From Campylobacter concisus (GTDB lineage: Bacteria; Campylobacterota; Campylobacteria; Campylobacterales; Campylobacteraceae), in NCBI RefSeq assembly GCF_001891085.1, contig NZ_JXUP01000004.1, positions 1 through 64,000 of the forward strand: 64,000 nucleotides of DNA, written 5' to 3'. A model generated the notes under the pieces. That model did no database searches and was not told the origin of the DNA. It saw only the letters and a list, made by a program, of their open reading frames with translations. The first letter of the stretch is position 1; each line of letters opens with the position of its first letter. A program made the translations under genes and the position numbers. This document shows positions 20,341 to 29,925 of the stretch, in pieces.

Positions 20341-20980
20341 TAGATTTACAAGGATAAGATGGCTCTTTGGTGAGGATGGTTTTAGCAAGCTTCAAAGCGC
20401 AAAAGTGCTAGTTTGCGGAGCTGGAGGCGTTGGTGGGATGTGCGTGGATGCGCTTGCTAGAAGCGGGGTTGGACACATCACTTTAATCGATAAAGACATC
20501 TTTGACATAACAAACCAAAATCGCCAAATTTACAGCGAAAATGTAGGCGGCGTAAAGGTGGAGGAGTTTGCCAAAATTTATCCTTGCATCACGCCTATAC
20601 AGACGCTGGTCACGCCAGAATTTATTGCTGGTTTTGACTTTAGTAAATTTGACGTGGTGATCGATGCAATCGATGATATCACTGCCAAGATCGCCCTTGC
20701 AAATGCGGTAGATCCTAGCAAATTTATAGCCTCGATGGGTGGGGCAAAAAGGGTTGATCCAACCAAGATAAAGGTGGCTAGCGTATGGAAAACATCGATC
20801 GATCCGCTAGCTAGAAAATATAGATATGAGCTCAAAAAATCAGGCTTTAGCGGTAAATTTGACGTGGTCTTTTCGACAGAAGAGCCACTTTGCAAGCCAC
20901 TTGGAAGCTTCATGGGTGTAACTGCTTGCTTTGGACTAAATTTAGCTTCACTAGCTGTTAAAAAGATAGTTGGGCAGTAA
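20330..20980 (+). CDS. tcdA: TcdA/CsdL-like ThiF-family E1 enzyme
   Basis: A 216-residue ThiF/HesA/MoeB-fold adenylating protein. The N-terminus reads RFTRIRWLFGEDGFSKLQ, then the nucleotide-binding CGAGGVGGMCVDALARSG, DKDIFDITNQNRQI, and the Asp motif VIDAIDDITAK. This pattern matches TcdA, which cyclises tRNA t6A37. It is shorter than E. coli TcdA (268 aa), with the C-terminal membrane-associated part missing, as seems usual in campylobacters. It overlaps the end of surE by 11 bases; the ATG at 20330 is chosen over a TTG one codon upstream. Confidence 0.82.
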   Translation: MQNDRFTRIRWLFGEDGFSKLQSAKVLVCGAGGVGGMCVDALARSGVGHITLIDKDIFDITNQNRQIYSENVGGVKVEEFAKIYPCITPIQTLVTPEFIAGFDFSKFDVVIDAIDDITAKIALANAVDPSKFIASMGGAKRVDPTKIKVASVWKTSIDPLARKYRYELKKSGFSGKFDVVFSTEEPLCKPLGSFMGVTACFGLNLASLAVKKIVGQ

Positions 20981-21037
20981 GTCAAACATTTATTATCCGA
21001 GCAAAATTTCAAATTAAAGCTGGCATTTTTTGGATAT

Positions 21038-21087
21038 AAATTTAGTAGTCTGCTAAGGCGAGTGTGTAATATTTTAAAATTTACAAA
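21038..21087 (+). repeat. Degenerate direct repeat, copy 1
   Basis: This stretch contains TGCTAAGGCGAGTGTGTAA followed by TATTTTAAAATTTACAAA. It aligns by eye with 21354-21404 at roughly 80% identity over about 50 bases, including the TGCTAAGGnGAGTGnGTAA core. Confidence 0.6.
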
Positions 21088-21353
21088 ATGGCTTGATTAA
21101 ATTTTCATTTTTTTATTCGAAAGGAAGGCAAGTGGACTTAATTTTTACTTCTCAGACTCGCAACTGCGTGGTAGACGCGAAGTCCATCCCCTTGTCCCCC
21201 TCCTTTTTTTAAGAAATCCTCCAAATCCCTCGCACATTCAAGGGGCATGCGCTAGTACTTCGCACTGCATGCGGTCTAAACTCTATAAAATTTTAAAAAT
21301 TTACGAGCGAGTATATCACGCTTCTAAATTTAGTGGCGAATGTTTATGAGCCC

Positions 21354-21404
21354 TAAAATTAGTAAGTTGCTAAGGTGAGTGAGTAAGATTTTAAAATTTG
21401 TAAA
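21354..21404 (+). repeat. Degenerate direct repeat, copy 2
   Basis: Second copy of the intergenic repeat, with TTGCTAAGGTGAGTGAGTAA then GATTTTAAAATTTGTAAA. The two copies bracket the C-rich and GCATGC-containing middle of the intergenic island. Confidence 0.6.
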
Positions 21405-21482
21405 GATAGTAAAATCTATTTTTTTTTAAATAAAGACTTTGAATTTTAAAAATTTATATAGTTTTTGGATTAAATTTAAAAT

Positions 21483-21509
21483 AGCCAGCTGTAAATTTAG
21501 CAGCCGGCT
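21483..21509 (-). terminator. leuA terminator hairpin
   Basis: AGCCAGCTG and CAGCCGGCT form a 9-bp stem with one G-T pair around a 9-base loop, six bases past the leuA stop. On the minus strand it is followed by ATTTTAAATTT. Confidence 0.7.
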
Positions 21510-21515
21510 AAAATT

Positions 21516-23030
21516 TTAGTTTTTATGTATGCGAATGTAGCTATTTAGTGCGCCAACATAGGCTTTTGCGCTTGCCATCATAGTATCTATGTCAAGTCCA
21601 TGGCCTATTACAGCCGTTTTGCCCTCAAACTCGACCTTTACATCAACCTTAGCAAGTGCGTCTTTACCTTGGGAAACAGATGCCACTTTATAGTCTTTTA
21701 GTGTGCCACTAATGCCACTAATACGATCAACTACCTTGAATATCGCATCTGCTGTGCCATTACCAAGAGCTGAGTCACTGATGATCTCATCATTGTGTTT
21801 TATGCTAATTGAAGCACTTGCAAGGCTTCCGCCACTACTTTGAAGAAGAGCCGTGATCTCATAAGCTTGTGGAATTTTTGTAATCTCTTCAGCCACAAGA
21901 GCCCTAATATCGTCATCAAATATCTCTTTTTTCTTATCAGCTAGCTCTTTAAATTTTTCAAATGCCTTATTAAGAGCATCGCTATCAAGGTCAAATCCAA
22001 GGCTAGCAAGCTTATCTTTAAATGCGTGACGACCACTATGCTTACCTAGAACGAGAGAATTTTTCTCAAGGCCTATGCTCTCAGCGCTAATTATTTCATA
22101 GGTCTCTTTGTGTTTTAGCACGCCGTCTTGATGTATGCCACTCTCATGAGCAAATGCGTTTTTACCAACGATAGCTTTGTTTGGTTGAGGCTCAATGCCT
22201 ATAATACTAGCGATCAGTCTTGAAGTTGGATAAATTTCTTTTGAAATAATATCTGTATAAAGTGGAGCAAAGACGTCTTGGCGAGTTTTAATAGCCATCA
22301 CGATCTCTTCAAGCGCAGCATTTCCGGCGCGCTCACCTATGCCATTTATCGTACCTTCGACCTGCCTTGCACCAGCTTTTATGGCCGCTAATGAATTTGC
22401 TGTAGCCATGCCTAAGTCATTGTGATTATGCACAGAGATTATCGCTCTATCGCCTACAAATTTTACTATTTCACTAATGCGAGCAGTTATCTCTTCAGGA
22501 TATAAATAACCAACTGTATCAGGGATATTTAAAGTTTTTGCACCCGCATTTATGGCAGCATCACAAATTTCTTTTAAAAAGCTCATTTCGCTTCTACAAG
22601 CGTCCTCGCAGCTAAACTCCACATCATCGCAAAAGGTTTTTGCGTATTTTATAGACTCGACTGCACGTTTTATTACTTCATCTGGGCTCATTTTTAGCTT
22701 GTACTCCATATGAATTGGACTTGTCGCTATAAATGTATGAATTCTCTTATTTTTAGCTGGAGCCAATGCCTCGCCAGCTGCCTTAATATCACGCTCAACT
22801 GCGCGTGCAAGAGAGCAAACCGTGATATTTGAGGCTTGCTTTGCTATTTGGTTTACCGCATCAAAATCCCCTGGGCTTGCTGCTGCAAATCCAGCCTCCA
22901 TAACATCCACACCAAGCCTTTCAAGCTGAAGTGCGATCTGTAGTTTTTCAGCTGTATTCATCGATGCACCAGGGCTTTGCTCACCATCTCTTAAAGTCGT
23001 ATCAAAGATTATAATTTTATTCTTATCCAT
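21516..23030 (-). CDS. leuA: 2-isopropylmalate synthase
   Basis: The committed enzyme of leucine synthesis (504 aa), condensing acetyl-CoA with 2-oxoisovalerate. The HMGL-like TIM barrel carries [15 protein letters not shown] and the metal-site HNHNDLGMA, followed by a linker and a C-terminal LeuA dimer domain that binds leucine for feedback inhibition. The ATG is preceded by AAAAAAGGACAAAA. A Leu-rich leader frame lies 65 bases upstream. It stands alone here, with leuBCD not in the window. Confidence 0.95.
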   Translation of the reverse strand: MDKNKIIIFDTTLRDGEQSPGASMNTAEKLQIALQLERLGVDVMEAGFAAASPGDFDAVNQIAKQASNITVCSLARAVERDIKAAGEALAPAKNKRIHTFIATSPIHMEYKLKMSPDEVIKRAVESIKYAKTFCDDVEFSCEDACRSEMSFLKEICDAAINAGAKTLNIPDTVGYLYPEEITARISEIVKFVGDRAIISVHNHNDLGMATANSLAAIKAGARQVEGTINGIGERAGNAALEEIVMAIKTRQDVFAPLYTDIISKEIYPTSRLIASIIGIEPQPNKAIVGKNAFAHESGIHQDGVLKHKETYEIISAESIGLEKNSLVLGKHSGRHAFKDKLASLGFDLDSDALNKAFEKFKELADKKKEIFDDDIRALVAEEITKIPQAYEITALLQSSGGSLASASISIKHNDEIISDSALGNGTADAIFKVVDRISGISGTLKDYKVASVSQGKDALAKVDVKVEFEGKTAVIGHGLDIDTMMASAKAYVGALNSYIRIHKN

Positions 23031-23093
23031 TTTTGTCCTTTTTTGTTTTTTATATTTAAATTTTAAATTTGATGAGTTAAGTAAAGAGAAATT

Positions 23094-23109
23094 TGCTACC
23101 TAAGTAGCA
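23094..23109 (-). promoter_or_regulatory. Hairpin overlapping the Leu codons of the leuA leader
   Basis: On the minus strand TGCTAC-TTAG-GTAGCA is a perfect 6-bp stem with a 4-base loop. Its 5' arm covers the last Leu codons and its 3' arm covers the stop codon of the leader frame. A ribosome stalled for leucyl-tRNA would keep it open. The bases after it (AAATTTCTCTTTACTT) are U-rich but not a classic terminator run, so the mechanism is open. Confidence 0.5.
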
Positions 23110-23179
23110 GCAGTAGAGAGTTTTTGATTTCGATTTTTGGTAAAAATTTACGTGATTTTATGACGCCATTTTCGCTCAT
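23096..23179 (-). CDS. leuL: Leucine leader peptide upstream of leuA
   Basis: A 27-codon frame in the pssA-leuA gap that starts [12 protein letters not shown] and ends [12 protein letters not shown]. The five consecutive Leu codons are CTA CTG CTG CTA CTT, which include codons rare in this AT-rich genome. AAGGAG at 23190-23185 sits five bases before the ATG, a very good ribosome binding site inside the end of pssA, and the ATG overlaps the pssA stop as ATGA. The content and position match the logic of leucine attenuator leader peptides such as enterobacterial LeuL. Regulation of leuA by translation of this frame is inference. Confidence 0.8.
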   Translation of the reverse strand: MSENGVIKSRKFLPKIEIKNSLLLLLR

Positions 23180-23907
23180 TCGCTCTCCTTTTTTTTAGAA
23201 TTTTTACTAAACATTATAGTGGCTCTTACTATACCATAAAGCATATAGACGCTCATAACCAAAGTCGCACTTTCAAATGGATATAAATAAAGCATCGAAA
23301 ACGCAACTACAAGAGCTACTAAAATTCTTATCACGTGGGTTTGTTTTAAATTTATTTTTTTAAAGCTTGGATAGCGGATGTTGCTAACCATTAAAGCTGC
23401 CAAAGTAGCTTCAAGTAGCATCAAGCACCACTCAAATCCTTCTAAAAATGTATAGTCTATATAAATACCAACCCAAAGTACGCTCACAATAGCTGCTGAT
23501 GGTATAGGAAGCCCAATAAAAACATTTGGCTCATATGTACCAGTAGTGACATTGAAGCGAGCAAGCCTAATAGCTCCAAAAACCACGAACATAGCAGCTA
23601 TAAGTGCTCCGAATCTGCCAAAATTTTTACCAATAGTCAAATAAAATAAAATCGCTGGCGCTACACCAAAAGCAACAAGATCTGCAAGACTATCAAACTC
23701 TACCCCAAATTTGCTAGTTGTCTTTGTAAGTCTGGCCACACGCCCATCAAGTCCATCTAAAATAAGCGATAAGATTATATAAATAATGGCTTTAAAATAG
23801 TTGCCTTGAATAGATGAAATAATACTAATAACACCCAAAAAAGCACTAGCTGCTGTAAATAAATTTGGCAAGATATACATTAGTTGCATCTTTTGTATGT
23901 TATTCAT
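23176..23907 (-). CDS. pssA: CDP-diacylglycerol-serine O-phosphatidyltransferase
   Basis: A 243-residue integral membrane phosphatidylserine synthase of the CDP-alcohol phosphotransferase type. The signature DGLDGRVAR...FGVEFDSLADLVAFG spans about residues 55-85, and several hydrophobic segments follow. Its product is the substrate of Psd encoded just upstream, which it overlaps by 8 bases. The ATG at 23907 (MNNIQKMQ) is chosen over an extension inside psd. The C-terminus is Lys-rich and its coding sequence doubles as the ribosome binding site of the leader peptide. Confidence 0.92.
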   Translation of the reverse strand: MNNIQKMQLMYILPNLFTAASAFLGVISIISSIQGNYFKAIIYIILSLILDGLDGRVARLTKTTSKFGVEFDSLADLVAFGVAPAILFYLTIGKNFGRFGALIAAMFVVFGAIRLARFNVTTGTYEPNVFIGLPIPSAAIVSVLWVGIYIDYTFLEGFEWCLMLLEATLAALMVSNIRYPSFKKINLKQTHVIRILVALVVAFSMLYLYPFESATLVMSVYMLYGIVRATIMFSKNSKKKESE

Positions 23908-24526
23908 CTCTTTTTCCCTCTTCAAAATATCCCAAAAGTGAAGCAGCCTTTACGCTTTCTCCAACGCTTACACATATTTTAGTATCTCTTGGTAAGTATA
24001 AAATCACCTCACCACTTCCTAAAAAACCAAATTTTCTGGATGCTTTTAGGCTAGTAACATTTGAAATTTCAAAACTTCGGCTGAAAGCTCCAGCTATAAT
24101 TTTCATAACAAATTTTATATTTTCTTTTTCAAAGCGAATAATAGCTCTTTCATTTAAAAATTCTGAAATTTTCATAGCCTGACATAAGAATAAACCATGT
24201 CTTTTTCGTATTTCAGCTACTTTTACATCACTTACAGCCCTTAATGTACCAACATCAAAAAAAGATTTTTTTATGACGATCTTAGCTACTTCATTATTGT
24301 CAAAATTTGAAGCACTGATCTCTTTTATCTTGCCATCAATCGGCGATAGTAAAGCCAATTTATCATCAGAAAATGGCTCTCTCTCAGGATCTCTAAAAAA
24401 ATAAAGACCCAAAAAAAGTAAAATAGCAAAAAGTAGTGGCAAGATCCCAAACAGCAAAGATAAAACAAATAAAATTAAAAAAAATAATATAAATTTATAT
24501 CCTGCTTTCGCGATATAGCCACTCAT
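23900..24526 (-). CDS. psd: Phosphatidylserine decarboxylase proenzyme
   Basis: A 208-residue short-form Psd that makes phosphatidylethanolamine. Two hydrophobic segments lie near the N-terminus (about 10-45). DPEREPF and SPIDGKI follow, and the self-cleavage site is in FLGSGEVILY, where the Ser becomes the pyruvoyl group. It begins 2 bases after ftsH and overlaps pssA, so the two steps of PE synthesis are coupled. Confidence 0.92.
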   Translation of the reverse strand: MSGYIAKAGYKFILFFLILFVLSLLFGILPLLFAILLFLGLYFFRDPEREPFSDDKLALLSPIDGKIKEISASNFDNNEVAKIVIKKSFFDVGTLRAVSDVKVAEIRKRHGLFLCQAMKISEFLNERAIIRFEKENIKFVMKIIAGAFSRSFEISNVTSLKASRKFGFLGSGEVILYLPRDTKICVSVGESVKAASLLGYFEEGKRDE

Positions 24527-24528
24527 TT

Positions 24529-26454
24529 TTATTCCTCTTTTTTACTCTTTTCGTCTTCTTCGGTCTCTACGAGTCTGCTCTCTAGATCATTTTCGATCTC
24601 ATAGTTTTTAATGATCTCTCTAACTCTTTTTCCTTCGATCGTTTCTTCTTCATAAAGTGCTGATACCATATTTTCAATAGCGCCTTTATAAATTTCAAGC
24701 AAACCAAGTACAGCTGTGTATCTTTCATGAAGAAGTGTTTTTACAAACTCATCAACCTTTTCAGCCATCTTATCACTATAGTCTTTGATACTTTGACCGC
24801 CATTTAAAAACGTAGCACGTTGTTTTTCAAGCACCATAAGACCAGCAACATCACTCATACCATACATACTAACCATGGCTTTTATGATATCGGTTGCACG
24901 CTCTAGGTCGTTGCTAGCTCCAGTTGAAATTTCTTTAATAAACACCTCTTCAGCAGCTCTACCAGCCAAAAGTACATCCACTTCTGCTATCAATTCATGC
25001 TTTTGCATCATAAATTTATTCTCTTCAGGCGTGTTTAGAGTATAGCCAAGCGCTGCAAGACCGCGTGGTACGACTGAGACTTTTGTTACCCTTTTTGCAC
25101 CTTTTGTTAGCTCAGCTATCAAGGCATGGCCGCACTCATGATAAGTGACGATTCTTTTTTCTTTTGGATTTACGCGGCGAGACTTTTTCTCAAGTCCAGC
25201 GATCGATCTCTCGACAGCCTCCACAAGATCGGCCTGCTCGACAAAGGTCTTTGACTTACGTCCTGCAAGAAGTGCTGCCTCATTTATGATATTTTCAAGA
25301 TCAGCACCAGCTAAGCCGGTCGTAAGCCTTGCGATATCTTCGATATTTACATCTTTGCCAATCTTTACATCTTTCATGTGAACTTTTAAGATGTCGCAAC
25401 GTCCTTTAAAATCAGGCTTATCAACAAGTACTTGCCTGTCAAATCTACCTGGTCTTAAAAGCGCAGCATCTAAAACTTCAGGCCTATTTGTAGCAGCTAT
25501 AACGATGACTGGCGATTTATCCGCATCAAAGCCGTCCATCTCAGAAAGAAGCTGATTTAGCGTTTGCTCTCTCTCGTCATTGCCGCCCATCGGACCAGAA
25601 TTTCTACTTTTACCGATCGCATCGATCTCATCTATAAAAACGATCGCTGGAGCCTCTTTTTTAGCATTTTCAAAAAGATCTCTAACCCTACTTGCGCCAA
25701 CACCGACAAACATCTCTATAAAGCTTGATGCTGACATAGAGAAAAATGGCACACTAGCCTCGCCTGCAACTGCTCTTGCAAGAAGTGTTTTACCTGTGCC
25801 TGGAGGGCCAACTAGCAAAATTCCCTTTGGAATTTTTGCCCCAAGCCTTAGATATTTATCAGGACTTTTTAGATAATCAACTATCTCTTGAACCTCTTCT
25901 TTTGCCTCTTCAACGCCTGCAACATCGTCAAATTTAACTTTTGGCTTTTCAGAATTTATAAGTTTTTTTGCACTTCCGATACCAAGTATGCCACCGCCAA
26001 TGTTCTTTTGCATACGACTAGCAATAAACATCCAAATGGCAAAAAATATAAATACTGGGATGATCCATGAAAATATAAGATCTCCAAACCAGTTATTTTC
26101 GCTATAAACGCTGTAAGTTATGCCATTTTGCTCAAGTATGCCAATGAGCGTTGGATCATTTATGCGCTTTGCGAGGTAGATGGTTTTGTCACTACCTATG
26201 CCCTTTATGGTAGTCTCTGAGATAGCAACCTCATTTAGTTGCTTATTTTTTAACATATCTTTAAACTCAGAATAAGCTACCATTTTACTCTGAGCATTGC
26301 TATTTAGCCCAAAAGAGCCACCAAGTCCGTCTCCACTAAAGCTTCTAAAAGCTAAAACTATAACTATTGCGAAAATGGCAAAAATGAAAATAGGATTTTT
26401 ATTAAAAAAACCGTTATTATTGCCATTATTTTGGTTATTATTTTGGTTATTCAT
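24529..26454 (-). CDS. ftsH: ATP-dependent zinc metalloprotease FtsH
   Basis: A membrane-anchored AAA protease (641 aa). An Asn-rich N-terminus precedes two transmembrane segments (about 17-35 and 125-145) flanking a periplasmic domain. The AAA module has Walker A GPPGTGKT, Walker B IVFIDEID and the SRH region with RPGRFDRQ. The zinc site is HECGH. FtsH controls quality of membrane proteins and, in other bacteria, lipid A synthesis. The start overlaps the end of prmA by 8 bases. Confidence 0.96.
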   Translation of the reverse strand: MNNQNNNQNNGNNNGFFNKNPIFIFAIFAIVIVLAFRSFSGDGLGGSFGLNSNAQSKMVAYSEFKDMLKNKQLNEVAISETTIKGIGSDKTIYLAKRINDPTLIGILEQNGITYSVYSENNWFGDLIFSWIIPVFIFFAIWMFIASRMQKNIGGGILGIGSAKKLINSEKPKVKFDDVAGVEEAKEEVQEIVDYLKSPDKYLRLGAKIPKGILLVGPPGTGKTLLARAVAGEASVPFFSMSASSFIEMFVGVGASRVRDLFENAKKEAPAIVFIDEIDAIGKSRNSGPMGGNDEREQTLNQLLSEMDGFDADKSPVIVIAATNRPEVLDAALLRPGRFDRQVLVDKPDFKGRCDILKVHMKDVKIGKDVNIEDIARLTTGLAGADLENIINEAALLAGRKSKTFVEQADLVEAVERSIAGLEKKSRRVNPKEKRIVTYHECGHALIAELTKGAKRVTKVSVVPRGLAALGYTLNTPEENKFMMQKHELIAEVDVLLAGRAAEEVFIKEISTGASNDLERATDIIKAMVSMYGMSDVAGLMVLEKQRATFLNGGQSIKDYSDKMAEKVDEFVKTLLHERYTAVLGLLEIYKGAIENMVSALYEEETIEGKRVREIIKNYEIENDLESRLVETEEDEKSKKEE

Positions 26455-27280
26455 CTATTTCCTTATAAACAAAGCTACTCCAATCGTTACTTTGTTTTAT
26501 CTCAATTAGCTCCAAATCCTTAAATGCATCTTTAATTCTATCTTCGTATTTGTTTAAAATTCCTGACAATACCAAATAGCCGCTTTTTTTAAGCGATTTT
26601 TTTAAGTCATTTGAGAGCATAAAAATGACATCAGCGATGATATTTGCTACGACAATGTCATATTTTTGCTCTAAATTTGCGATAGAACCTGTCCAAATTT
26701 TATTAAATTTAACCTCATTTAACTTGGCGTTGCTAAGTGAGCTTTGCGTGGCTTGCTCGTCTGTATCACAAGCATCGATCTTGCAGCCAAGCTTTGCCAA
26801 AGCTATGCTTAATATTCCACTTCCACATCCCACATCTAAAGCGCTATCGCCACTTTTTGCATATTTCTGTAAAAGCTGCAAGCAAGAATTTGTGCTTTCA
26901 TGGTGCCCTGAGCCAAAGGCTAGAGCTGGGTCGATTATGATATTTGTTACGCCATTAAGTGGCTCTTCCCAGCTAGGTCTAACATAAATTTTATCAACCA
27001 AAATAGGCTTAACTGCCTTTTTATATTCACCTAGCCAGTCTTTATTTTCTTTTAAATTAAGAGAAATTTTTAAATCATTTGAAATTTTACGAACACTAGA
27101 GAGCCCTTTTGCATACTCTTCGATACCCCAAGCTATATCTTTTAGATCATATTCTTCCCTGATGATGATCTCGTGATCTAGCTCTTCTACACAGGTGACC
27201 CCAAAAGAGAAAACTAGCTCTAAAATTTCATCATAAAAATTTGATGTTTTTATGCTTAATTCGTAGAATTTATCTTTCAT
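26447..27280 (-). CDS. prmA: Ribosomal protein L11 methyltransferase
   Basis: A 277-residue SAM-dependent methyltransferase that trimethylates L11. The N-terminal substrate-recognition domain leads to DPALAFGSGHHEST, the SAM-binding DVGCGSGILSIALAKLG and the catalytic-loop VVANIIADV. The ATG overlaps the cheY stop as TAATG, so translation of the two is likely coupled; cheY-prmA-ftsH order also exists in C. jejuni. Confidence 0.93.
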   Translation of the reverse strand: MKDKFYELSIKTSNFYDEILELVFSFGVTCVEELDHEIIIREEYDLKDIAWGIEEYAKGLSSVRKISNDLKISLNLKENKDWLGEYKKAVKPILVDKIYVRPSWEEPLNGVTNIIIDPALAFGSGHHESTNSCLQLLQKYAKSGDSALDVGCGSGILSIALAKLGCKIDACDTDEQATQSSLSNAKLNEVKFNKIWTGSIANLEQKYDIVVANIIADVIFMLSNDLKKSLKKSGYLVLSGILNKYEDRIKDAFKDLELIEIKQSNDWSSFVYKEIDE

Positions 27281-27645
27281 TAACCAAGAACGTCTTCAAG
27301 CTTCTCTTTTAAAACTTGTGGCGTAAAAGGTTTAACGATGTAGTTATTAACACCTGCTTTTAAAGCTGTTATAACTTCGGCTTTTCCGCCTTCTGTTGTT
27401 ACCATTATGATAGGCATATCAACATACTTCTGCTCTGCTCTTACCTTTTTAACAAGCTCAAGACCATTCATCTCAGGCATATTCCAGTCAGTGATAAGAA
27501 CTTCGATACCTTCATTTTGAGTTAAGATATTCCAGGCCTCAAGACCGTGCTCAGCCTCAAGAATTTCTTGATGTCCTAACCTTTGTAAAGTATTTTTTAT
27601 GATTCTTCTCATTGTTGAACTGTCATCTACAACCAAAATCTTCAC
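27280..27645 (-). CDS. cheY: CheY, chemotaxis response regulator
   Basis: A stand-alone receiver domain (121 aa) that binds the flagellar switch when phosphorylated by CheA. VVDDSSTMRR holds the acidic pocket, the phosphoryl Asp is in VLITDWNMPEMNG, the switch Thr is in MVTTEGG and the Lys in YIVKPFTPQ. The start is GTG at 27645 with AAAAGGA upstream; an overlapping ATG TGA is not usable. It is separated from hisA by 63 bases and may have its own promoter. Confidence 0.96.
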   Translation of the reverse strand: MKILVVDDSSTMRRIIKNTLQRLGHQEILEAEHGLEAWNILTQNEGIEVLITDWNMPEMNGLELVKKVRAEQKYVDMPIIMVTTEGGKAEVITALKAGVNNYIVKPFTPQVLKEKLEDVLG

Positions 27646-27708
27646 ATAATATCCTTTTAGTAAAAATTGCCCTATTCTAGCTAATTTAAATTTATAAAAG
27701 CTTTAACG

Positions 27709-28419
27709 CTATCTAAGTAGTTTAAAGGCCTCTTTTAAGTCAAGCAACCCTTCATAGTAGGCTTTTCCAACTATTACGCCACTAATCTCATTTGTGGCTT
27801 TTAGCATCAAAATATCATTTATATCACTCACGCCACCACTTGCTATTGTCTCAAGCTTGCTATTTCTAGCTATTTGCAAGCTAAACTCAACATTAACTCC
27901 GCCAAGCATTCCATCCTTGTTAATATCGGTGCAAATCACAGCTTCCACGCCAACATCTGCAAATTTTCTTGCAAGATCAATTGCTTTTATATTTGAGATC
28001 TCGCCCCAACCTTGCACGGCTACGTAGCCATCTTTTGCGTCAATGCCGACTACAACTCTATAAATTTCAGCCATTTTTGCTGTAAATTCTGGATCACGAA
28101 GGGCAACTGAGCCAAGGATCACCCTGCTAACTCCAAGGTCTAAATAGCGTTTTATTCGCTCTTCATCTCTTATGCCACCACCCACTTGGACGCTTAAATT
28201 CGTAGCCTTTGTAATCTTTTCAATTGTTTTAAAATTTATCATCTCTCCAGCAAATGCACCATCCAAATCAACCACATGAAGCCATTTTGCGCCATAATCT
28301 TCAAATTTCTTAGCAAGTTCACTTGGCTCGTTGCTATAAATTTTTGCACTTTGCATAAGACCTTTGCTAAGTCTAACTGCTTGCCCCTCTTTTAGATCTA
28401 TTGCTGGAAAAATTTCCAT
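27709..28419 (-). CDS. hisA: Phosphoribosylformimino-AICAR phosphate isomerase
   Basis: A 236-residue TIM-barrel isomerase of histidine synthesis. It begins [20 protein letters not shown] with the catalytic Asp, and carries two phosphate-binding half-barrel motifs ([17 protein letters not shown]). The ATG at 28419 makes a TGATG junction with hisH. It is co-directional and overlapping with hisH and pglG, so it is the probable end of the pgl transcript. Confidence 0.93.
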   Translation of the reverse strand: MEIFPAIDLKEGQAVRLSKGLMQSAKIYSNEPSELAKKFEDYGAKWLHVVDLDGAFAGEMINFKTIEKITKATNLSVQVGGGIRDEERIKRYLDLGVSRVILGSVALRDPEFTAKMAEIYRVVVGIDAKDGYVAVQGWGEISNIKAIDLARKFADVGVEAVICTDINKDGMLGGVNVEFSLQIARNSKLETIASGGVSDINDILMLKATNEISGVIVGKAYYEGLLDLKEAFKLLR

Positions 28420-29030
28420 CACAACCTCGCAAAATTCTCTAAAATTTTAAGTCCAGCTTCATGACTTTTTTCTGGATGAGGCTGAAAGCCAAAGACATTT
28501 TCATACCAAACCGCACTTGTAAATTCATATCCATAAGTTGTCTTTGCCAGTGCAAATTTATCATCACAAACCACATGATAGCTATGTACAAAATATAAAT
28601 ACTCAAGCCTTTTTAGTCCTAAATTTAATGGGCTATTTTGCTTAAATTCCAAAGCATTCCAACCAATGTGGGGTATCTTTAATGGTTTATCGAAATTAGC
28701 TTCATTAAATTTTACGACCTCACCAGGTAAAAGAGAAAGTCCCTTATGCTCACCAAACTCGAAGCTTCGCTCAAATAAAAGCTGCATGCCAAGACAAATA
28801 CCAATAAATACTTTGCCGCTTTTTACGGCTTCTCTTACAGCTTCGTCCATGCCGTTATTTTTTAGCTTTGTCATCGCCTCACCAAAAGCTCCAACGCCTG
28901 GCAAAACGATGTGAGAGTACTCTTTTAAACTATCAGGCTCACTTACTAAAACGCACTCATGTCCAAGAAATTTAAAAGCATTTATCACGCTTTTGATATT
29001 GCCCGCACCATAATCAATAATAGCGATCAT
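28419..29030 (-). CDS. hisH: Imidazole glycerol phosphate synthase, glutaminase subunit
   Basis: A 203-residue class I glutamine amidotransferase that feeds ammonia to HisF. The oxyanion region is [10 protein letters not shown], the nucleophile Cys is in [10 protein letters not shown], and the His-Glu pair is in HPEKSHEAG. It overlaps pglG by four bases (ATGA). Its partner hisF is not in this window. In C. jejuni, pglG is adjacent to cheY, so hisH-hisA has been inserted between them here, or lost there. Confidence 0.92.
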   Translation of the reverse strand: MIAIIDYGAGNIKSVINAFKFLGHECVLVSEPDSLKEYSHIVLPGVGAFGEAMTKLKNNGMDEAVREAVKSGKVFIGICLGMQLLFERSFEFGEHKGLSLLPGEVVKFNEANFDKPLKIPHIGWNALEFKQNSPLNLGLKRLEYLYFVHSYHVVCDDKFALAKTTYGYEFTSAVWYENVFGFQPHPEKSHEAGLKILENFARL

Positions 29031-29923
29031 CTGTTCTCTTGTCTTTTTACGCTGAAAAGATAAAAGCTAAGTGCCGCCATCAGCATCGCCACACCGCCTA
29101 TTAGATAGATAGCATTTATAATATTTTCAGGTGCAGTGATAGCAAATTTAAAGACTAGCATTAGCGCCTCGATTGCAAGTGCGATAATAATTGAGCCGAT
29201 AAATCTCACCATCGTCTTATAAATAACGCTATTTTCCTCGTGATTTTTACCTAAAACCTCTTCTTCAAATATCGTCTTAACAAGATCAAAAATGGCAAGA
29301 GCCAGCGTTAAAATAATAGTTGATTCAAAAATTTCTTCAACATTTATATGCTCGATACTCTTTGATATAAAGCTCTTCACACCGTGCCAAAACAAAAACG
29401 CACAGATCATAAAAAGTGAGGCACAAAATAGTGTGTAAACAGTCTTTAAAAATCTACCAAAGTGCTCCTCGACAAAGCCACCATCAACCATTTTTAGGAT
29501 ATTTTCTAAGCTTATGTCAATACAGGCAATAAATTTAAGCTCACTTTTTTCATTATAGATAGGCACGCTTGCTGTGACGCATAAATTTCCATTTAGACTT
29601 GATGGATAGGGATCGCTTAAAACACACCTTTTCTCGCGCACTGCAGTATAATAGTATGCCTTATTTGCACGGTTTTCGCCCTTTGGAATTTTATACTTCT
29701 CATTTAGGCTGATCGAGTCTTCGATCTGCACGCCATTTTCGTCTAAGATGTATAGTGCATCAAAATTTTCTATCTCGTGACTGATCTTATCAAAGCCAGC
29801 TTTTATGTTCTCCAAACAAACTCCAGGCAGTCTATTTGGCAAATTTCTACTAAATAAATAGCAAATATATGCTCTTGCCTTATATCTCGTATCACTAAAT
29901 CTCTTAATATCTTTAATAACCAA
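29027..29923 (-). CDS. pglG: PglG-like membrane protein with PDC-type sensor domain
   Basis: A 298-residue protein whose first 145 residues look like a PDC/dCache sensing domain (GVQIEDS; CVLSDPYPSSLNGNLCVTASVPIYN; IACIDISLENIL). About four hydrophobic segments follow, between residues 155 and 290. The position between hisH/cheY and pglF, and the size, match C. jejuni PglG, a pgl-locus membrane protein with no known role in glycan assembly. The sensor-like domain without any output domain is notable. The function is unassigned. Confidence 0.75.
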   Translation of the reverse strand: MVIKDIKRFSDTRYKARAYICYLFSRNLPNRLPGVCLENIKAGFDKISHEIENFDALYILDENGVQIEDSISLNEKYKIPKGENRANKAYYYTAVREKRCVLSDPYPSSLNGNLCVTASVPIYNEKSELKFIACIDISLENILKMVDGGFVEEHFGRFLKTVYTLFCASLFMICAFLFWHGVKSFISKSIEHINVEEIFESTIILTLALAIFDLVKTIFEEEVLGKNHEENSVIYKTMVRFIGSIIIALAIEALMLVFKFAITAPENIINAIYLIGGVAMLMAALSFYLFSVKRQENR

Positions 29924-29925
29924 AT

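Larger units (their letters stand above)
20981..21482. other. Non-coding intergenic island with C-tracts and repeats
   Basis: About 500 bases lie between convergent tcdA and leuA with no credible gene in any frame. It contains two ~50-bp related direct repeats, a pyrimidine stretch at 21184-21203 with runs of four and five C, an inverted GGACTT/AAGTCC pair flanking 21131-21185, and a GCATGC pair near 21250 and 21270. No tRNA cloverleaf was found. It may be a degraded repeat element typical of the genome. Confidence 0.5.

Noticed and set aside
21184..21203. C-tracts as phase-variable switches
   Set aside because: Runs are only four and five C and no reading frame depends on them. Campylobacter phase-variable tracts are usually longer.
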